A stretch of DNA of 64,000 nucleotides from Pectobacterium araliae (GTDB taxonomy: Bacteria; Pseudomonadota; Gammaproteobacteria; Enterobacterales; Enterobacteriaceae): positions 930,001 through 994,000 of the forward strand of contig NZ_AP028908.1 of the NCBI RefSeq assembly GCF_037076465.1, in the 5' to 3' direction. Both the position numbers and the translations under genes were made by a program. A model generated the notes under the pieces. It ran no database searches. It had not been told where the DNA came from and saw only the letters and a program-made list of their open reading frames with translations. This document shows positions 18,194-26,674 of the stretch, piece by piece (positions within the stretch are counted from its first letter, which is position 1; every line of letters begins with the position of its first letter).

Positions 18194-18943
18194 TTATTTA
18201 CGGATGGCGGGCTGGCACTGGTTTTGTGCGCAGGTAAAAGGCAACTCCAGATGGCCGCCGTAGTCGTTGACGTAATACAGATAGAAGCGATCGACCGCGC
18301 CGTCATTCACCTTAACTGACAGGGTTGAGCGTGGCGCGACCATAAAGGCGTTGTCCTTCAGCAAGCTGGTCGGGTTGGCGCGCGTCGCTTTTGGCTGTTT
18401 CAAGATGCCGCTGACCGTGATGTAGTACGGCGTGGGGTTTTCTACCTGAAAGGTGCTTCCCGTTTTTCGGACGATCAGTTTTTCCTGCCAGATTTCGTCT
18501 TTGGCTGGCTTTACGCCACGGGGGCGAAAGAACACCTTAATTTCAGACTGAATGGCTATCTGTAATACGTTAGGCTTGTCCGTCTTGGGTGGGATTTCCC
18601 GGACGTTAAGATAAAACAGCGATTCGCGATCGGTTGGCAATTGGTTGATTTTATCCGTCTTAACCAGACGGATCAGGCTATATCCTTTCGCTTCGATGCG
18701 CTGTAATGGCGGTAACACCATTAACGGACTGATTACTTTATTGCGTCGCTCGTCCGTCAGCCAGGACTGCGCCAGAAACGGATTCTCCGCGTTTTGATTC
18801 ATCAGCATCACCGTTGCTGACTGTTCATCATCGTTAAAAATAACGCGGGTGCGATCGAGGCTCAGTGCACTATAGGCCGAGGGTATCAAAAGCAGGCCGC
18901 TGATAATGATTCCTGCTGTTCGCCGATAAAATGGGTATGTCAT
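18194..18943 (-). CDS. Periplasmic fimbrial chaperone (PapD family)
   Basis: The 249-residue protein has a signal peptide ending near PSAYSALSL and two immunoglobulin-like domains. Hallmarks are LDRTRVIFNDDEQSATVMLMN near the N-terminus, ENPFLAQSWLTD and an FYLNVREIPP strand near residue 110. The IQSEIKVFFRPRGVKP hinge follows. It caps pilin subunits in the periplasm by donor-strand complementation and delivers them to the usher. It lies between usher and adhesin in the operon, 33 bp after the usher gene. Confidence 0.88.
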   Translation of the reverse strand: MTYPFYRRTAGIIISGLLLIPSAYSALSLDRTRVIFNDDEQSATVMLMNQNAENPFLAQSWLTDERRNKVISPLMVLPPLQRIEAKGYSLIRLVKTDKINQLPTDRESLFYLNVREIPPKTDKPNVLQIAIQSEIKVFFRPRGVKPAKDEIWQEKLIVRKTGSTFQVENPTPYYITVSGILKQPKATRANPTSLLKDNAFMVAPRSTLSVKVNDGAVDRFYLYYVNDYGGHLELPFTCAQNQCQPAIRK

Positions 18944-18976
18944 ACGTACTCTCCGGGGTTTTCTATTTCTTGCCGC

Positions 18977-21475
18977 TTATTTGCAGGGCAGCAGCAATGT
19001 ATCAAGATGGTTTAAGATTGCGGGTAGGGTGATGGAACACTGCGCCTTCCCTTCCCAGATGACGGACAGCGTTTCGTCAGGCGACACGCCCGTGATATAG
19101 GCCTGTCCATTGTTGGTGATCATGGCAATATCGCGGCCTTTCTTGTTTTTTATCTGAGCCGCGAAGGGAGGATATTTGCCATCGGCCAGCGTGATATATC
19201 CCATGATTTTTGCCCCACTGACCACATCAAATTTGCGGTAGCCAATGGCGCCTTCAGTCAGGGTTCCTTGAACCACTGTCGTCATCGCTTCAATATGTTG
19301 CGGTAATTTCTGCATATCGATGCGGGTCGATACATCGTAGTAGCTACTGCTGCCAGCAATGACAGCCAAGCCATAGCGGTTAGTCTCAACTTGGCTGCTG
19401 GCGAATGCTACGCCTGCCTGATCCGTGTCGACCATAATGCGAGTGCCGCCTTGATTGCCTTTAGGATGTGCTGCGACGCCGTGGCGGGTTGCGGTAATTC
19501 CGCCGCGCAACGAACCGTTTAGGTAGGTATAACGATCCTGCTGCCAGGCAACGCCCACAGAGGCATCGGTCATCGGTGCCAGACGGGTATAGTTGCCGCT
19601 CAGGTACGTGTTCTCCCTGCTATCGTGTCGAGCACTCAGGTTCCAGGTTCGGTGTGGATCGGCGTTATTGGAATAGGTCAGCGTTTGGTTGCTGCTGTTG
19701 TTGTAGTGCCCGATGCTGTAGCTCAGACGATCTTTCTCCCTGAGCGGAATGGAAAAGCTGAGGTACAGACTGTCATCAGTACGTTGGTTGAATTCAGTGC
19801 GATAGGCCGATAAATTCGCAGAAATGCCTTTAATTTCGCCGATATCAAAATATTTATTCAGTGATATCCCATAGCGATCCTGCTCGGCTTCATTCCAGTA
19901 GGTTTGGCGCGTATAGGTAACGTAAGTCGATAGCCCACTCAACAGTGGAGTCGTCTCTTGTGTCGCGAAATTCTTCGAGAGAGTAATGGTGTAACGTTCT
20001 TTTTCATTGCGATAGCGGCTATCAAGATTCAGGGCGTAGAGATACTGCGCCATGCTCATGTAGGTCTTCTCTGAGAAACGATAGCCTGCAAAACTAATCT
20101 GGCTATCGATCGAGCTGAAATATTTAGACCAGTTAAGCGAAAAAGCATGTCCCATCTGCGACGAGGCCGGGGTTGGCAGCGTGGTGCGCGACTGCGTGAC
20201 GTCAGCGGACAGAGCGCCCAGCAGGTAGAGATTTTTCCCAATGCCTGCCGACCAGGACTGATAACGATCGGACAAAATGGTGCCGCCGTACACCGACCAC
20301 GCGTTAGATAATCCCCATGAGGCTTCGGCAGCAGAAAAGGCGGGGCCTTGCAGACGATGATTGGTATTTGAAGGTTTGCCCGCCGCAAGTTTGTACTGGA
20401 CGTGTCCTGGCCGTGTCAGATAAGGCAGATTGGCCGACTCAGTTTGGAACGTTGTCACTGTGCCATCTTCTTCTGTTACACGAACATCCAGCGTCCCGCT
20501 GACGCCGTTTTTCATATCCTGAATCGCAAAGGGGCCGGCAGGCACGGTGGTTTCATAAATGAGCCTGTCATTTTGCGTGACGGTCACCGTCGCGTTTGAT
20601 TTGGCAACACCACGAATTTCGGGCGCATAGCCACGCAGAGAAGGGGGAAGCATATTGTCGTTATTGGCTACTGACACACCGGTAAAGCGATAACTATCAA
20701 ATAGATTACTGCTGAAATACATTTCACCCAGTTTGAGATCGGCTGACAGGGTGGGAAGCGGGCGGTAGGCGTAAAACTGATCCCACGAAAAGCTATCGCG
20801 ATTCGAATTGCGTGATTTTTGTAGAAAATAGCGATAATCGGCGCGGTAGCGCCAGGCTCCAAGATTGAATCCGGTTGTGCCATAACTACTGAGATAGTGC
20901 GATGTTCCTCTGCCGTTAGTATCACGACGCACGTTCCCAACAAGGTTGTAGTCCAGCAGTGCACCGTTGATGCCATGATCCCATTGTTCGGGTGGAATCC
21001 AGTTGCGATCGCTGTACATCAACCACGCCTGAGGGATCGTAATATTCAGCGTTCCCATGCCTATTTGATTAGAGACTTTGACGCCAGCAATGGGGGTCAG
21101 ATCGACGCACTTTCCGTTATTCCATGATTCGATTTTATCGCGTGCTTCTTTTTTTAGTGCCAGTTTATCGACAAGCTCAGGCGGGAGGCAGGCTGTAGGT
21201 CGGGGGCTCTTATTGCCTTCTGGCAGATAATTTATTATCTGCTGCTGTATTTCACGTGAGTTTACTTTTAGGGATAAAAGGTAGGCACCTGGTGTGACAT
21301 ATTCGGGATCGGAAAAATGGCTAAGATCAATGTCGTTGCGATCGTCGACATCAAGTACATTGACGTTAAATTCCGTCGCACTGAGCGATGTTGTACCCAA
21401 AGAAAAAATAAAAATACTATAGCGAGCTAACATGGTTTTTATTTTTTCTTTGGACGTAATGTTTTTCATTGCCAT
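18977..21475 (-). CDS. Outer-membrane fimbrial usher
   Basis: The 832-residue protein has a signal peptide and an N-terminal chaperone-binding domain (about residues 35-150, with the DLSHFSDPEYVTPGAYLL pattern). A long beta-barrel with a plug follows (PEIRGVAKSNATVTVTQNDR near 265, with a GTLDVRVTEEDG strand near 320). C-terminal plug-like domains close it. The size and motifs fit FimD/PapC. It forms the pore through which the fimbria grows. The start could be 6 bp downstream (second methionine). It lies 133 bp after the major subunit gene, with a strong hairpin between them. Confidence 0.9.
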   Translation of the reverse strand: MAMKNITSKEKIKTMLARYSIFIFSLGTTSLSATEFNVNVLDVDDRNDIDLSHFSDPEYVTPGAYLLSLKVNSREIQQQIINYLPEGNKSPRPTACLPPELVDKLALKKEARDKIESWNNGKCVDLTPIAGVKVSNQIGMGTLNITIPQAWLMYSDRNWIPPEQWDHGINGALLDYNLVGNVRRDTNGRGTSHYLSSYGTTGFNLGAWRYRADYRYFLQKSRNSNRDSFSWDQFYAYRPLPTLSADLKLGEMYFSSNLFDSYRFTGVSVANNDNMLPPSLRGYAPEIRGVAKSNATVTVTQNDRLIYETTVPAGPFAIQDMKNGVSGTLDVRVTEEDGTVTTFQTESANLPYLTRPGHVQYKLAAGKPSNTNHRLQGPAFSAAEASWGLSNAWSVYGGTILSDRYQSWSAGIGKNLYLLGALSADVTQSRTTLPTPASSQMGHAFSLNWSKYFSSIDSQISFAGYRFSEKTYMSMAQYLYALNLDSRYRNEKERYTITLSKNFATQETTPLLSGLSTYVTYTRQTYWNEAEQDRYGISLNKYFDIGEIKGISANLSAYRTEFNQRTDDSLYLSFSIPLREKDRLSYSIGHYNNSSNQTLTYSNNADPHRTWNLSARHDSRENTYLSGNYTRLAPMTDASVGVAWQQDRYTYLNGSLRGGITATRHGVAAHPKGNQGGTRIMVDTDQAGVAFASSQVETNRYGLAVIAGSSSYYDVSTRIDMQKLPQHIEAMTTVVQGTLTEGAIGYRKFDVVSGAKIMGYITLADGKYPPFAAQIKNKKGRDIAMITNNGQAYITGVSPDETLSVIWEGKAQCSITLPAILNHLDTLLLPCK

Positions 21476-21546
21476 AGGGAATATATGCTTAAGCAGATGC
21501 CGCGTTGTAGGTATCCACGCACGTCAAATGATATGTGGAATTAAGA

Positions 21547-21578
21547 GGGTATAGGGGAAGAAAACTCCCCCTATACCC
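21547..21578 (-). promoter_or_regulatory. Intercistronic hairpin between major pilin and usher genes
   Basis: A perfect 11-bp stem GGGTATAGGGG/CCCCTATACCC has a 10-base loop. In related fimbrial operons such a structure after the major subunit gene partly stops transcription or protects the upstream mRNA, so the pilin is made in excess. A TTTTC run lies in its loop on the minus strand, not after the stem. Confidence 0.65.
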
Positions 21579-21608
21579 ATTCAAATCTGCTGTTGATATA
21601 GCTATATT

Positions 21609-22157
21609 TTATTGATAAGAAACAACAAAATTAGCTGTGCTAGAGAAACTACCCGTTGTTACTACTGGAGCTTGACCCGCCTCTGGTGTTGGCAGTTTTT
21701 CGACATATGAGGTGAAGGAGAAAATATTATCCCCATTTGCTAACGGTGTGGCCGCTACGGCCAGCGTCGTTCCGTCGAATTTAATTTTTTCACCGACCCG
21801 TTCTACGGCAATACCTGCACCGCTCGCACTACCATTTAACGCTAACAACTCATTATTGGTGCCAGATGCTACACCGCCAGAGAAAACGATTTTGGCGCTG
21901 GTTGCTGTGTCCAAACTGCAATCTTTTAATGTGATATCAAACGGCTTAATCTCTGAAGTACCACCGTTTTCCAATACCGTTTTGCTGATTTCGCCAAAGT
22001 CGATAGTTTGGTGCAGATCTTCGGGAGACACCGAGCAGGGCGTATCAATAATTTTTCCTTTAAATGTCACCGATCCATTGTGTGAGTCTGCGGCCTGTGC
22101 ACCGACAGAAAATATCACGGAGATGAGTGATGCTAGGGTGAGTTTTGATAATTTCAT
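21609..22157 (-). CDS. Major fimbrial subunit (type 1-like pilin)
   Basis: The 182-residue protein has a clean signal peptide (cleavage after VGAQA, about residue 22). The pilin cysteine pair is DTPCSVSPED near 41 and LKDCSLDTATSAKIVFSG near 80, and the C-terminus is SSTANFVVSYQ. This is the standard chaperone-usher pilin layout. It is the first gene of the minus-strand operon that continues with usher, chaperone, adhesin and minor subunit, and is probably the structural shaft protein. The promoter lies in the 670-bp A/T-rich region before the divergent regulator. Confidence 0.86.
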   Translation of the reverse strand: MKLSKLTLASLISVIFSVGAQAADSHNGSVTFKGKIIDTPCSVSPEDLHQTIDFGEISKTVLENGGTSEIKPFDITLKDCSLDTATSAKIVFSGGVASGTNNELLALNGSASGAGIAVERVGEKIKFDGTTLAVAATPLANGDNIFSFTSYVEKLPTPEAGQAPVVTTGSFSSTANFVVSYQ

Positions 22158-22831
22158 ATGATGCTCTCTCTGTTGATTACTCTATAAAAAGCGTGAATGC
22201 GAACCATGAGTACTCGCGACATTCCTACATGATGAGTAGTGCCTTTTCTTCTGTGGTTAGTTAACGGTGTGTAGCCATACTCACGTGGTGAATATATTGG
22301 CTGGCTTGTCCCGTTAGCTCCCCTGAAACTGGTGGAATAGTAGTGTTAGGTGATTTTTTGGTCAAATATATTGATTTAATTACATTTATTTAGTTTAAAT
22401 GTTTTAAATTTATGTTTATTTAGGTTTTTATTCTGATGTGCGCGCGCAGTGGATACTGTTGAATCATGTAATGTAAATATCAGTTATCCGGATAATTCAT
22501 TTTAATTCAGTGTGTTATTTGTCATTCGCCTTCTTGGCGGATGATAAAGTTGAATATCTATTGATTTATAAAAATAATGAGATATCTTTTTATTTATACA
22601 ATGATTAAATGAAAGTTAAATAATCTTTGACAATATATAGGTAAGTTTTTATCCTTGCCAAGGATAGCCGTGGTAAGGCTATGTATATAATTGATTTTCC
22701 TTTCATAGATGACGTTTTTTGAATGTCGTGATTTTTCAGACTATTCCGTAGGTTTATGCCTATAAAAATCGTATCTATAATCTTACGGTAGCGAATGAAT
22801 AGTGCCTCTAATCTTGGTGGAAAAAGGTCGA
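22158..22831. other. Long A/T-rich control region between fimbrial operon and regulator
   Basis: A gene-free stretch between two divergent units. It contains a palindrome TATCCTT-GCC-AAGGATA (22650-22666) directly followed by TAGCC...GGCTA (22665-22681), about 150 bp before the regulator. No invertible element with long terminal repeats was found. It presumably holds both promoters and the binding sites of the adjacent membrane regulator. Confidence 0.45.
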
Positions 22832-23599
22832 ATGGTTTATTTGATTAATGATTTAATCATTTTCAACGAGGGAGAGGGAACGCTGGCATGGATAGAACGT
22901 GAAAATGAAGCAACTTCTGTGAGTTTTCCTATTTCACGATTACTCTGCTTGTTAATAGAGAATCAAGGAGTAACGTTAAGCCGTGATTTTTTGTTAAAGG
23001 AAGCACTGGAAAAGCATGCGCTTTGTCCTTCTCTCAATAATCTCAACAATTATCTCTCTTTACTAAGGAAGGTATTGCGCGAGTTTGATCTTTCAGACTC
23101 GATTGTGACTATCCCCAAACTGGGGGTTGTTTTTAACGCCGCAAGTATTGTTTCCTATCCGACGTCAGAGGGGGGAGAAAAAGAAACGTTAAATCAAAGG
23201 GAAGAGGAGAAAATTAAAGAAGACGTTTATGAAGAAGAAAAACCATTTTCTATAAAACATCACGCCATACCTGATCCAGTAAAAAAACAGCAATATGTTC
23301 GGTTCCTTCTCATCTGGATAACGATAGTTGGGGTTTTCTTGTTCGTGCTGGAGAACGCAAATCGTTTTTCGTATCGACACCTTGTCGATGTGAAGATGAA
23401 TGGGAAGTGCGATCTTTTCTATTTATATAACAGCGTGGGTTATCCTCTCCCGACCGACTATAAAAATTTGTGCTCAGATAACTCATTATTCTTCCTATCG
23501 AAAAAGATTGTTATATCTGGCGTGCTGGATAAGAAAAGTGAAATCGTTATTTCCTGCAATAAAGATGGGCGTGGATGTATCACTTATGTTAATAATTAA
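22832..23599 (+). CDS. MarT/CadC-like membrane-bound winged-helix regulator
   Basis: The 255-residue product (from ATG 22832) has an N-terminal OmpR-type DNA-binding domain. SRLLCLLIENQGVTLSRDFLL and NNLNNYLSLLRKVLREF are its helices, and VTIPKLGVVF its wing. A charged linker (about 115-150) leads to a single transmembrane helix (about 160-180) and a short periplasmic tail with three cysteines. This is the plan of CadC, ToxR and Salmonella MarT. It overlaps the following FidL-like gene by 14 bp and is divergent from the fimbrial operon, so it probably controls fimbriae. A GTG at 22802 is an alternative start. Confidence 0.78.
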   Translation: MVYLINDLIIFNEGEGTLAWIERENEATSVSFPISRLLCLLIENQGVTLSRDFLLKEALEKHALCPSLNNLNNYLSLLRKVLREFDLSDSIVTIPKLGVVFNAASIVSYPTSEGGEKETLNQREEEKIKEDVYEEEKPFSIKHHAIPDPVKKQQYVRFLLIWITIVGVFLFVLENANRFSYRHLVDVKMNGKCDLFYLYNSVGYPLPTDYKNLCSDNSLFFLSKKIVISGVLDKKSEIVISCNKDGRGCITYVNN

Positions 23600-24056
23600 A
23601 GTCAGAAAGAAATTTTTTTGCACTATACTGGTGCTTTTTGTTTCATTTTCTCTTGGGATTATTCTTTATTTAACAAGTAATTTATATAGAAAACCACTGA
23701 TATGTCAGGGTGAAGTAAAGCTCTACGAAGAAGATCAGAAGGTCAGAAAGGAATATGACGTCTATTTTTATTTAAATAAACAAAATAAAGCGCTGGTTTT
23801 AGTCAATGGCTTTTACATTGGCGAGGATGGTGTACCGTTGACGATTCGGCGTACGTTCAGCTTTGATTCCGTGTGGGAGGGGAACCGACTGGTGGTGAAC
23901 AATATCGGGATGAGTAAGAATATCAATGATAATGCACCCGATGAGGCGATTCCTATCCTGGCTGAAAATGATGTTATCCAGTTCGAAATGCTGACGAAGT
24001 ATGCCTATCTGATTAGCACCGTCCAATCAAAGATGGCATGTAATATCAGGGAGTGA
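23586..24056 (+). CDS. FidL-like inner-membrane protein
   Basis: The 156-residue protein has an N-terminal transmembrane helix (about residues 8-30, CTILVLFVSFSLGIILYL) and a periplasmic beta-rich part. It resembles FidL, the partner encoded after MarT in Salmonella. I start it at ATG 23586, inside the end of the regulator gene, which implies translational coupling. ToxR/ToxS-like stabilisation of the regulator by this protein is a reasonable guess. A longer in-frame start at 23400 would lie wholly within the regulator gene and is unlikely. Confidence 0.65.
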   Translation: MLIIKVRKKFFCTILVLFVSFSLGIILYLTSNLYRKPLICQGEVKLYEEDQKVRKEYDVYFYLNKQNKALVLVNGFYIGEDGVPLTIRRTFSFDSVWEGNRLVVNNIGMSKNINDNAPDEAIPILAENDVIQFEMLTKYAYLISTVQSKMACNIRE

Positions 24057-24060
24057 TTCC

Positions 24061-24342
24061 TTGTTGGATGCGTTTATTGCACTTCCCAGCGGTGGCGGAA
24101 CATTTGAAGAAATATTTGAGCAGTGAACATGGGCGCAGTTGGGTATTCATGAGAAACCCAGTGCTTTTCTCAACATTGCGGGCTATTTTTATCCCTTGCA
24201 AGACATGGTTAGCGGCATGGTTGATGCAGGATTCTTACGTCGTGACTATGCGAATATGTTGCTGTTTTCCGACAGCCCTGAAGTGTGATTAACACTCTTT
24301 CATGCTTATCAGTCACCAGAAAATAAATGGACGAAAAAGTAA
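24061..24342 (+). pseudogene. LOG-family (cytokinin-activating type) gene remnant with two stop codons
   Basis: One reading frame from 24061 to TAA at 24340 spells the C-terminal half of a LOG/TIGR00730 protein. LDAFIALPSGGGTFEEIFEQ, then TGA (24124), TWAQLGIHEKPSAFLNIAGY, QDMVSGMVDAGFLRRDY, a second TGA (24286) and an ending with HAYQSPENKWTKK. The family core is PGGxGTxxE, here PSGGGTFEE. Family members release cytokinin bases or other ribose-5'-phosphate adducts. The 5' half is missing and two stops are in frame, so it is dead. It sits right behind the FidL-like gene. Confidence 0.75.
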
Positions 24343-24427
24343 GAACGCTGATTATTGTCTGTGTTGCCTGTATTTTTACTCTCGCCACATAACACCTTCC
24401 GGTGTGTAAATAAGAAGCGAGCGATAT

Positions 24428-24460
24428 TTTGCTGCCGGGGAGGTCATACCCGGCAGCAAA
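24428..24460. terminator. Strong inverted repeat downstream of cueP
   Basis: A 12-bp perfect stem TTTGCTGCCGGG/CCCGGCAGCAAA lies about 50 bp past the cueP stop codon. No long T-run follows, but the A/T closing pairs give partial U-tracts on both strands. Confidence 0.5.
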
Positions 24461-24513
24461 TAATCATGATCGTTGGGGTGTTTCCTCTCGTGCAAGTAGG
24501 GTAATCCCTTTCA

Positions 24514-25068
24514 CTACGCCTGTTCTTTCAATGGCAATGTCGTCATGCAAGTCTGGCTGTCGCTATAGGTCGCAAACGGTGAGCTTGCCGTGCGCCCTTG
24601 ATAGGTGACATTAATCGTCCCTTCAATATTGCGTGGTAACCATACGCCAACAAAACCGTTCTGGTGGCTGTTTAGGGTTTTCTGCATAATAACGTTACCG
24701 GTTTTATCCGTGATTTTTACGTCAAATGCTGTATTGGTGAGCTCGCCCTGACACCCAGACAAACTGTGGTTAAAGCAGGGATGCGTTTGCTGAATATAAG
24801 GGGCGAATGAGAGGTAAAATTTATCCCCCAGCGGATAGCTATATTGCTGCTGCCCATCCGATAATTTCAGTTCTTTGCTGGTAATGGACGCGCTGTAGGG
24901 CAAAGGCCTCGTTTGTGGCGACCGATCGATAACATCAACGATCTGCTCGACGGTTTTCCCCGCCAGCCCTTGCTTGGCTAGAAAAGCGTTGGCGTCAGTC
25001 GTCGCTGCGAAACCTGAACTGCTTAATGTCAGGCCGAATAGTACCGCCATCATCTTTATCTTCATCAT
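24514..25068 (-). CDS. cueP: CueP-family periplasmic copper-binding protein
   Basis: The 184-residue protein has a signal peptide (cleavage after SSGFA, about residue 21). It has the CueP signature CFNHSLSGCQGEL (about 97-109) and a late cysteine in SDSQTCMTTL, giving three conserved cysteines. Salmonella CueP (179 residues) stores copper in the periplasm and passes it to superoxide dismutase. This is family knowledge. A near-perfect CueR-type promoter lies 50 bp upstream, which supports copper induction. It is a single-gene unit with a hairpin at its end. Confidence 0.85.
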   Translation of the reverse strand: MMKIKMMAVLFGLTLSSSGFAATTDANAFLAKQGLAGKTVEQIVDVIDRSPQTRPLPYSASITSKELKLSDGQQQYSYPLGDKFYLSFAPYIQQTHPCFNHSLSGCQGELTNTAFDVKITDKTGNVIMQKTLNSHQNGFVGVWLPRNIEGTINVTYQGRTASSPFATYSDSQTCMTTLPLKEQA

Positions 25069-25112
25069 TACTTCCCCTCAATAGCGTCATTATCTTGAAA
25101 TAAGATGTTATG

Positions 25113-25143
25113 ACGTTACACCTTCCCCCTACGGGAAGGTCAA
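25113..25143 (-). promoter_or_regulatory. CueR-type copper-responsive promoter of cueP
   Basis: On the minus strand TTGACC (25143-25138) and TAACGT (25118-25113) are separated by 19 bp. This is the long spacer of MerR-family promoters. The spacer holds the dyad ACCTTCCC-n5-GGGAAGGT (25120-25140), as in the E. coli copA promoter. Confidence 0.8.
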
Positions 25144-25283
25144 AAGTTTGAGCGTATAGAAAAGTAAATTAATGTATTTACGGGTTTTTTATTGATTTTG
25201 ATCAATTTTAAACCATGCTAAATAGCAAGCCTCTTTGAGCCGTTATTGATGCGGGTCATGAGCCAGATTTTCTTAATCCGTGC

Positions 25284-25685
25284 TTACTGACCTGACCAAT
25301 AAAATTCGATGCGGATTCCACTCGGTTCATGGCACATCATATGCATTGCCGGGCCGTCATTAATCAGGGAAGGTGGGAATTCAATGTTGATGTTATGGGC
25401 TGATAATTTCTCAGCGATCTCAAACAGCGCGGCTTTGCTATTAACCTTAATCGCAAGATGGTGCAAGCCGACATTGTTTTTTCGATCGAATGGGACAGGT
25501 TCGCTGGTTTGTACTTGCCAAAGCGTGAGCATCACCGTTCCGTCGCTGACAAAAATAGCAGGGTAATCCTCTCTGCGTTTTACCTCCTGCCAACCCAGCA
25601 GTTCGGTAAAAAAATGTGCGCTTTCTTCCAATGCTGATACCGTCAAACCAATATGGTGAGCGCCTTGCGTGACCGATGAATTCAT
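25284..25685 (-). CDS. VOC (glyoxalase/bleomycin resistance) family protein
   Basis: The 133-residue protein has two beta-alpha-beta-beta-beta modules. Metal-type ligands appear in AHHIGLTVSALEES near residue 10, GLHHLAIKV near 73 and an EFYW ending near 128. It belongs to the vicinal oxygen chelate superfamily (glyoxalase I, dioxygenases, resistance proteins). The exact reaction cannot be told. A small TetR-like fragment follows upstream on the same strand, so the gene may have belonged to a detoxification unit. Confidence 0.75.
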   Translation of the reverse strand: MNSSVTQGAHHIGLTVSALEESAHFFTELLGWQEVKRREDYPAIFVSDGTVMLTLWQVQTSEPVPFDRKNNVGLHHLAIKVNSKAALFEIAEKLSAHNINIEFPPSLINDGPAMHMMCHEPSGIRIEFYWSGQ

Positions 25686-25767
25686 GGCTACTTCCTCAAT
25701 TAAAGACAGCGTTAATGGTGGTGATTTGTTCGTCGGTTCGCGTTGTCGCTGTGCGGCAGGCTCCGGG

Positions 25768-25974
25768 TTATGACTGGCTAAGAGAAGAATGGGGGAACGC
25801 TAGCAGCTTCGCGTGTCGGCGATAAACATCTTCTCCGCTGGCTACACCGATAAATTCTGCTCTCACGATCATTCCTTCAAGAAACGTCATGATCGCTTCG
25901 GCTTTATATTCCTTGTCAGTGTTGGGCCGTTTCAGCGATTTTGCAGTAAGCATGATGTCACTTATTTGCACCAC
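25768..25974 (-). pseudogene. Possible C-terminal fragment of a second TetR-like regulator
   Basis: A 68-codon open frame reads KAEAIMTFLEGMIVRAEFIG followed by EDVYRRHAKLLAF, which looks like the last helices of a TetR ligand-binding domain. No DNA-binding part exists, because the full TetR gene ends within its first codons. It may be the leftover of a deletion between two tetR genes or a chance frame. I see no clear ribosome-binding site. Confidence 0.35.
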
Positions 25975-26557
25975 ACCTTTGCACCATAGAGATAATCACA
26001 TGGAATAGTTCATCCTTAGCCTGTTGTTCCGTAATAATCCCTTGCACCGCAGCATAAGATAACCCTTCAGCGGAACCGAGCATGGCCCGCAGTGCGGCAT
26101 CATGAAGTGGTTTCCCTGCACAGAATGGAACAAAAAGAGCGCGGCATTTCTCCGTGAAAATGGCATCGTACTCCTGCCGGATTTGTTCAAGTTCGGGGGT
26201 TCCGGTAAGCGCCGCCATCACGTTGGGCATTTCACGTCCCTGGAGCAGTACACAATCGATATAGGATGCGGCAATCACCGTAGCCAGTTTGTCGAGCACG
26301 GGTTCTGTTTTACGGATAATGTCATCCATAATCGCCGTCTGGCGGGCATCATATTCCTTATAAAGTGCAGCTAACAGCCCCGAACGGTTAGTAAAGTGAT
26401 CGTAAACGACCGGCTTTGTTACGCCCGCCCGTTCTGCCAGATGCCCGAGGGTCAGCGCTTCCGTTCCTTCCTCCCGAATAATCTGCCAGGCGGCTTTTAT
26501 CAGTTGTGCGTAGCGATCTTCTCTTGATAAACGCTGCCGTGCCTGTGGTCTGAACAT
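25958..26557 (-). CDS. TetR family repressor
   Basis: The 199-residue protein has an N-terminal helix-turn-helix (about residues 15-60) with LTLGHLAERAGVTKPVVYDHF and a C-terminal all-helical ligand domain. I start it at MFRPQAR (26557), preceded by GAGGA. The longer frame to 26608 would begin inside a large palindrome that is likely the operator. It is divergent from a quinone reductase gene, a common arrangement in which the repressor senses a toxic electrophile or quinone. Confidence 0.83.
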   Translation of the reverse strand: MFRPQARQRLSREDRYAQLIKAAWQIIREEGTEALTLGHLAERAGVTKPVVYDHFTNRSGLLAALYKEYDARQTAIMDDIIRKTEPVLDKLATVIAASYIDCVLLQGREMPNVMAALTGTPELEQIRQEYDAIFTEKCRALFVPFCAGKPLHDAALRAMLGSAEGLSYAAVQGIITEQQAKDELFHVIISMVQRCGANK

Positions 26558-26583
26558 TGCCGTTGTTGTCCTCTTGACATTCT

Positions 26584-26630
26584 TATATACCAAAACTAAC
26601 TTACTCATGGTAGGTTACTACTAGTATATA
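26584..26630. promoter_or_regulatory. Nested palindromic operator between tetR and quinone reductase genes
   Basis: Two inverted repeats share one centre at 26607: AACTTAC/GTAGGTT (one mismatch, 26598-26616) and TATATAC/GTATATA (perfect, 26584-26630). They lie in the divergent promoter region, as expected for a TetR operator controlling both genes. Confidence 0.6.
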
Positions 26631-26674
26631 AGACTATATCTGACGTCGTTTCATGGCAATAGGGAGTACCCAGA

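Noticed and set aside
22158..22831. Invertible promoter (fimS-like) before the pilin gene
   Set aside because: No pair of long matching inverted repeats and no nearby recombinase gene were found.
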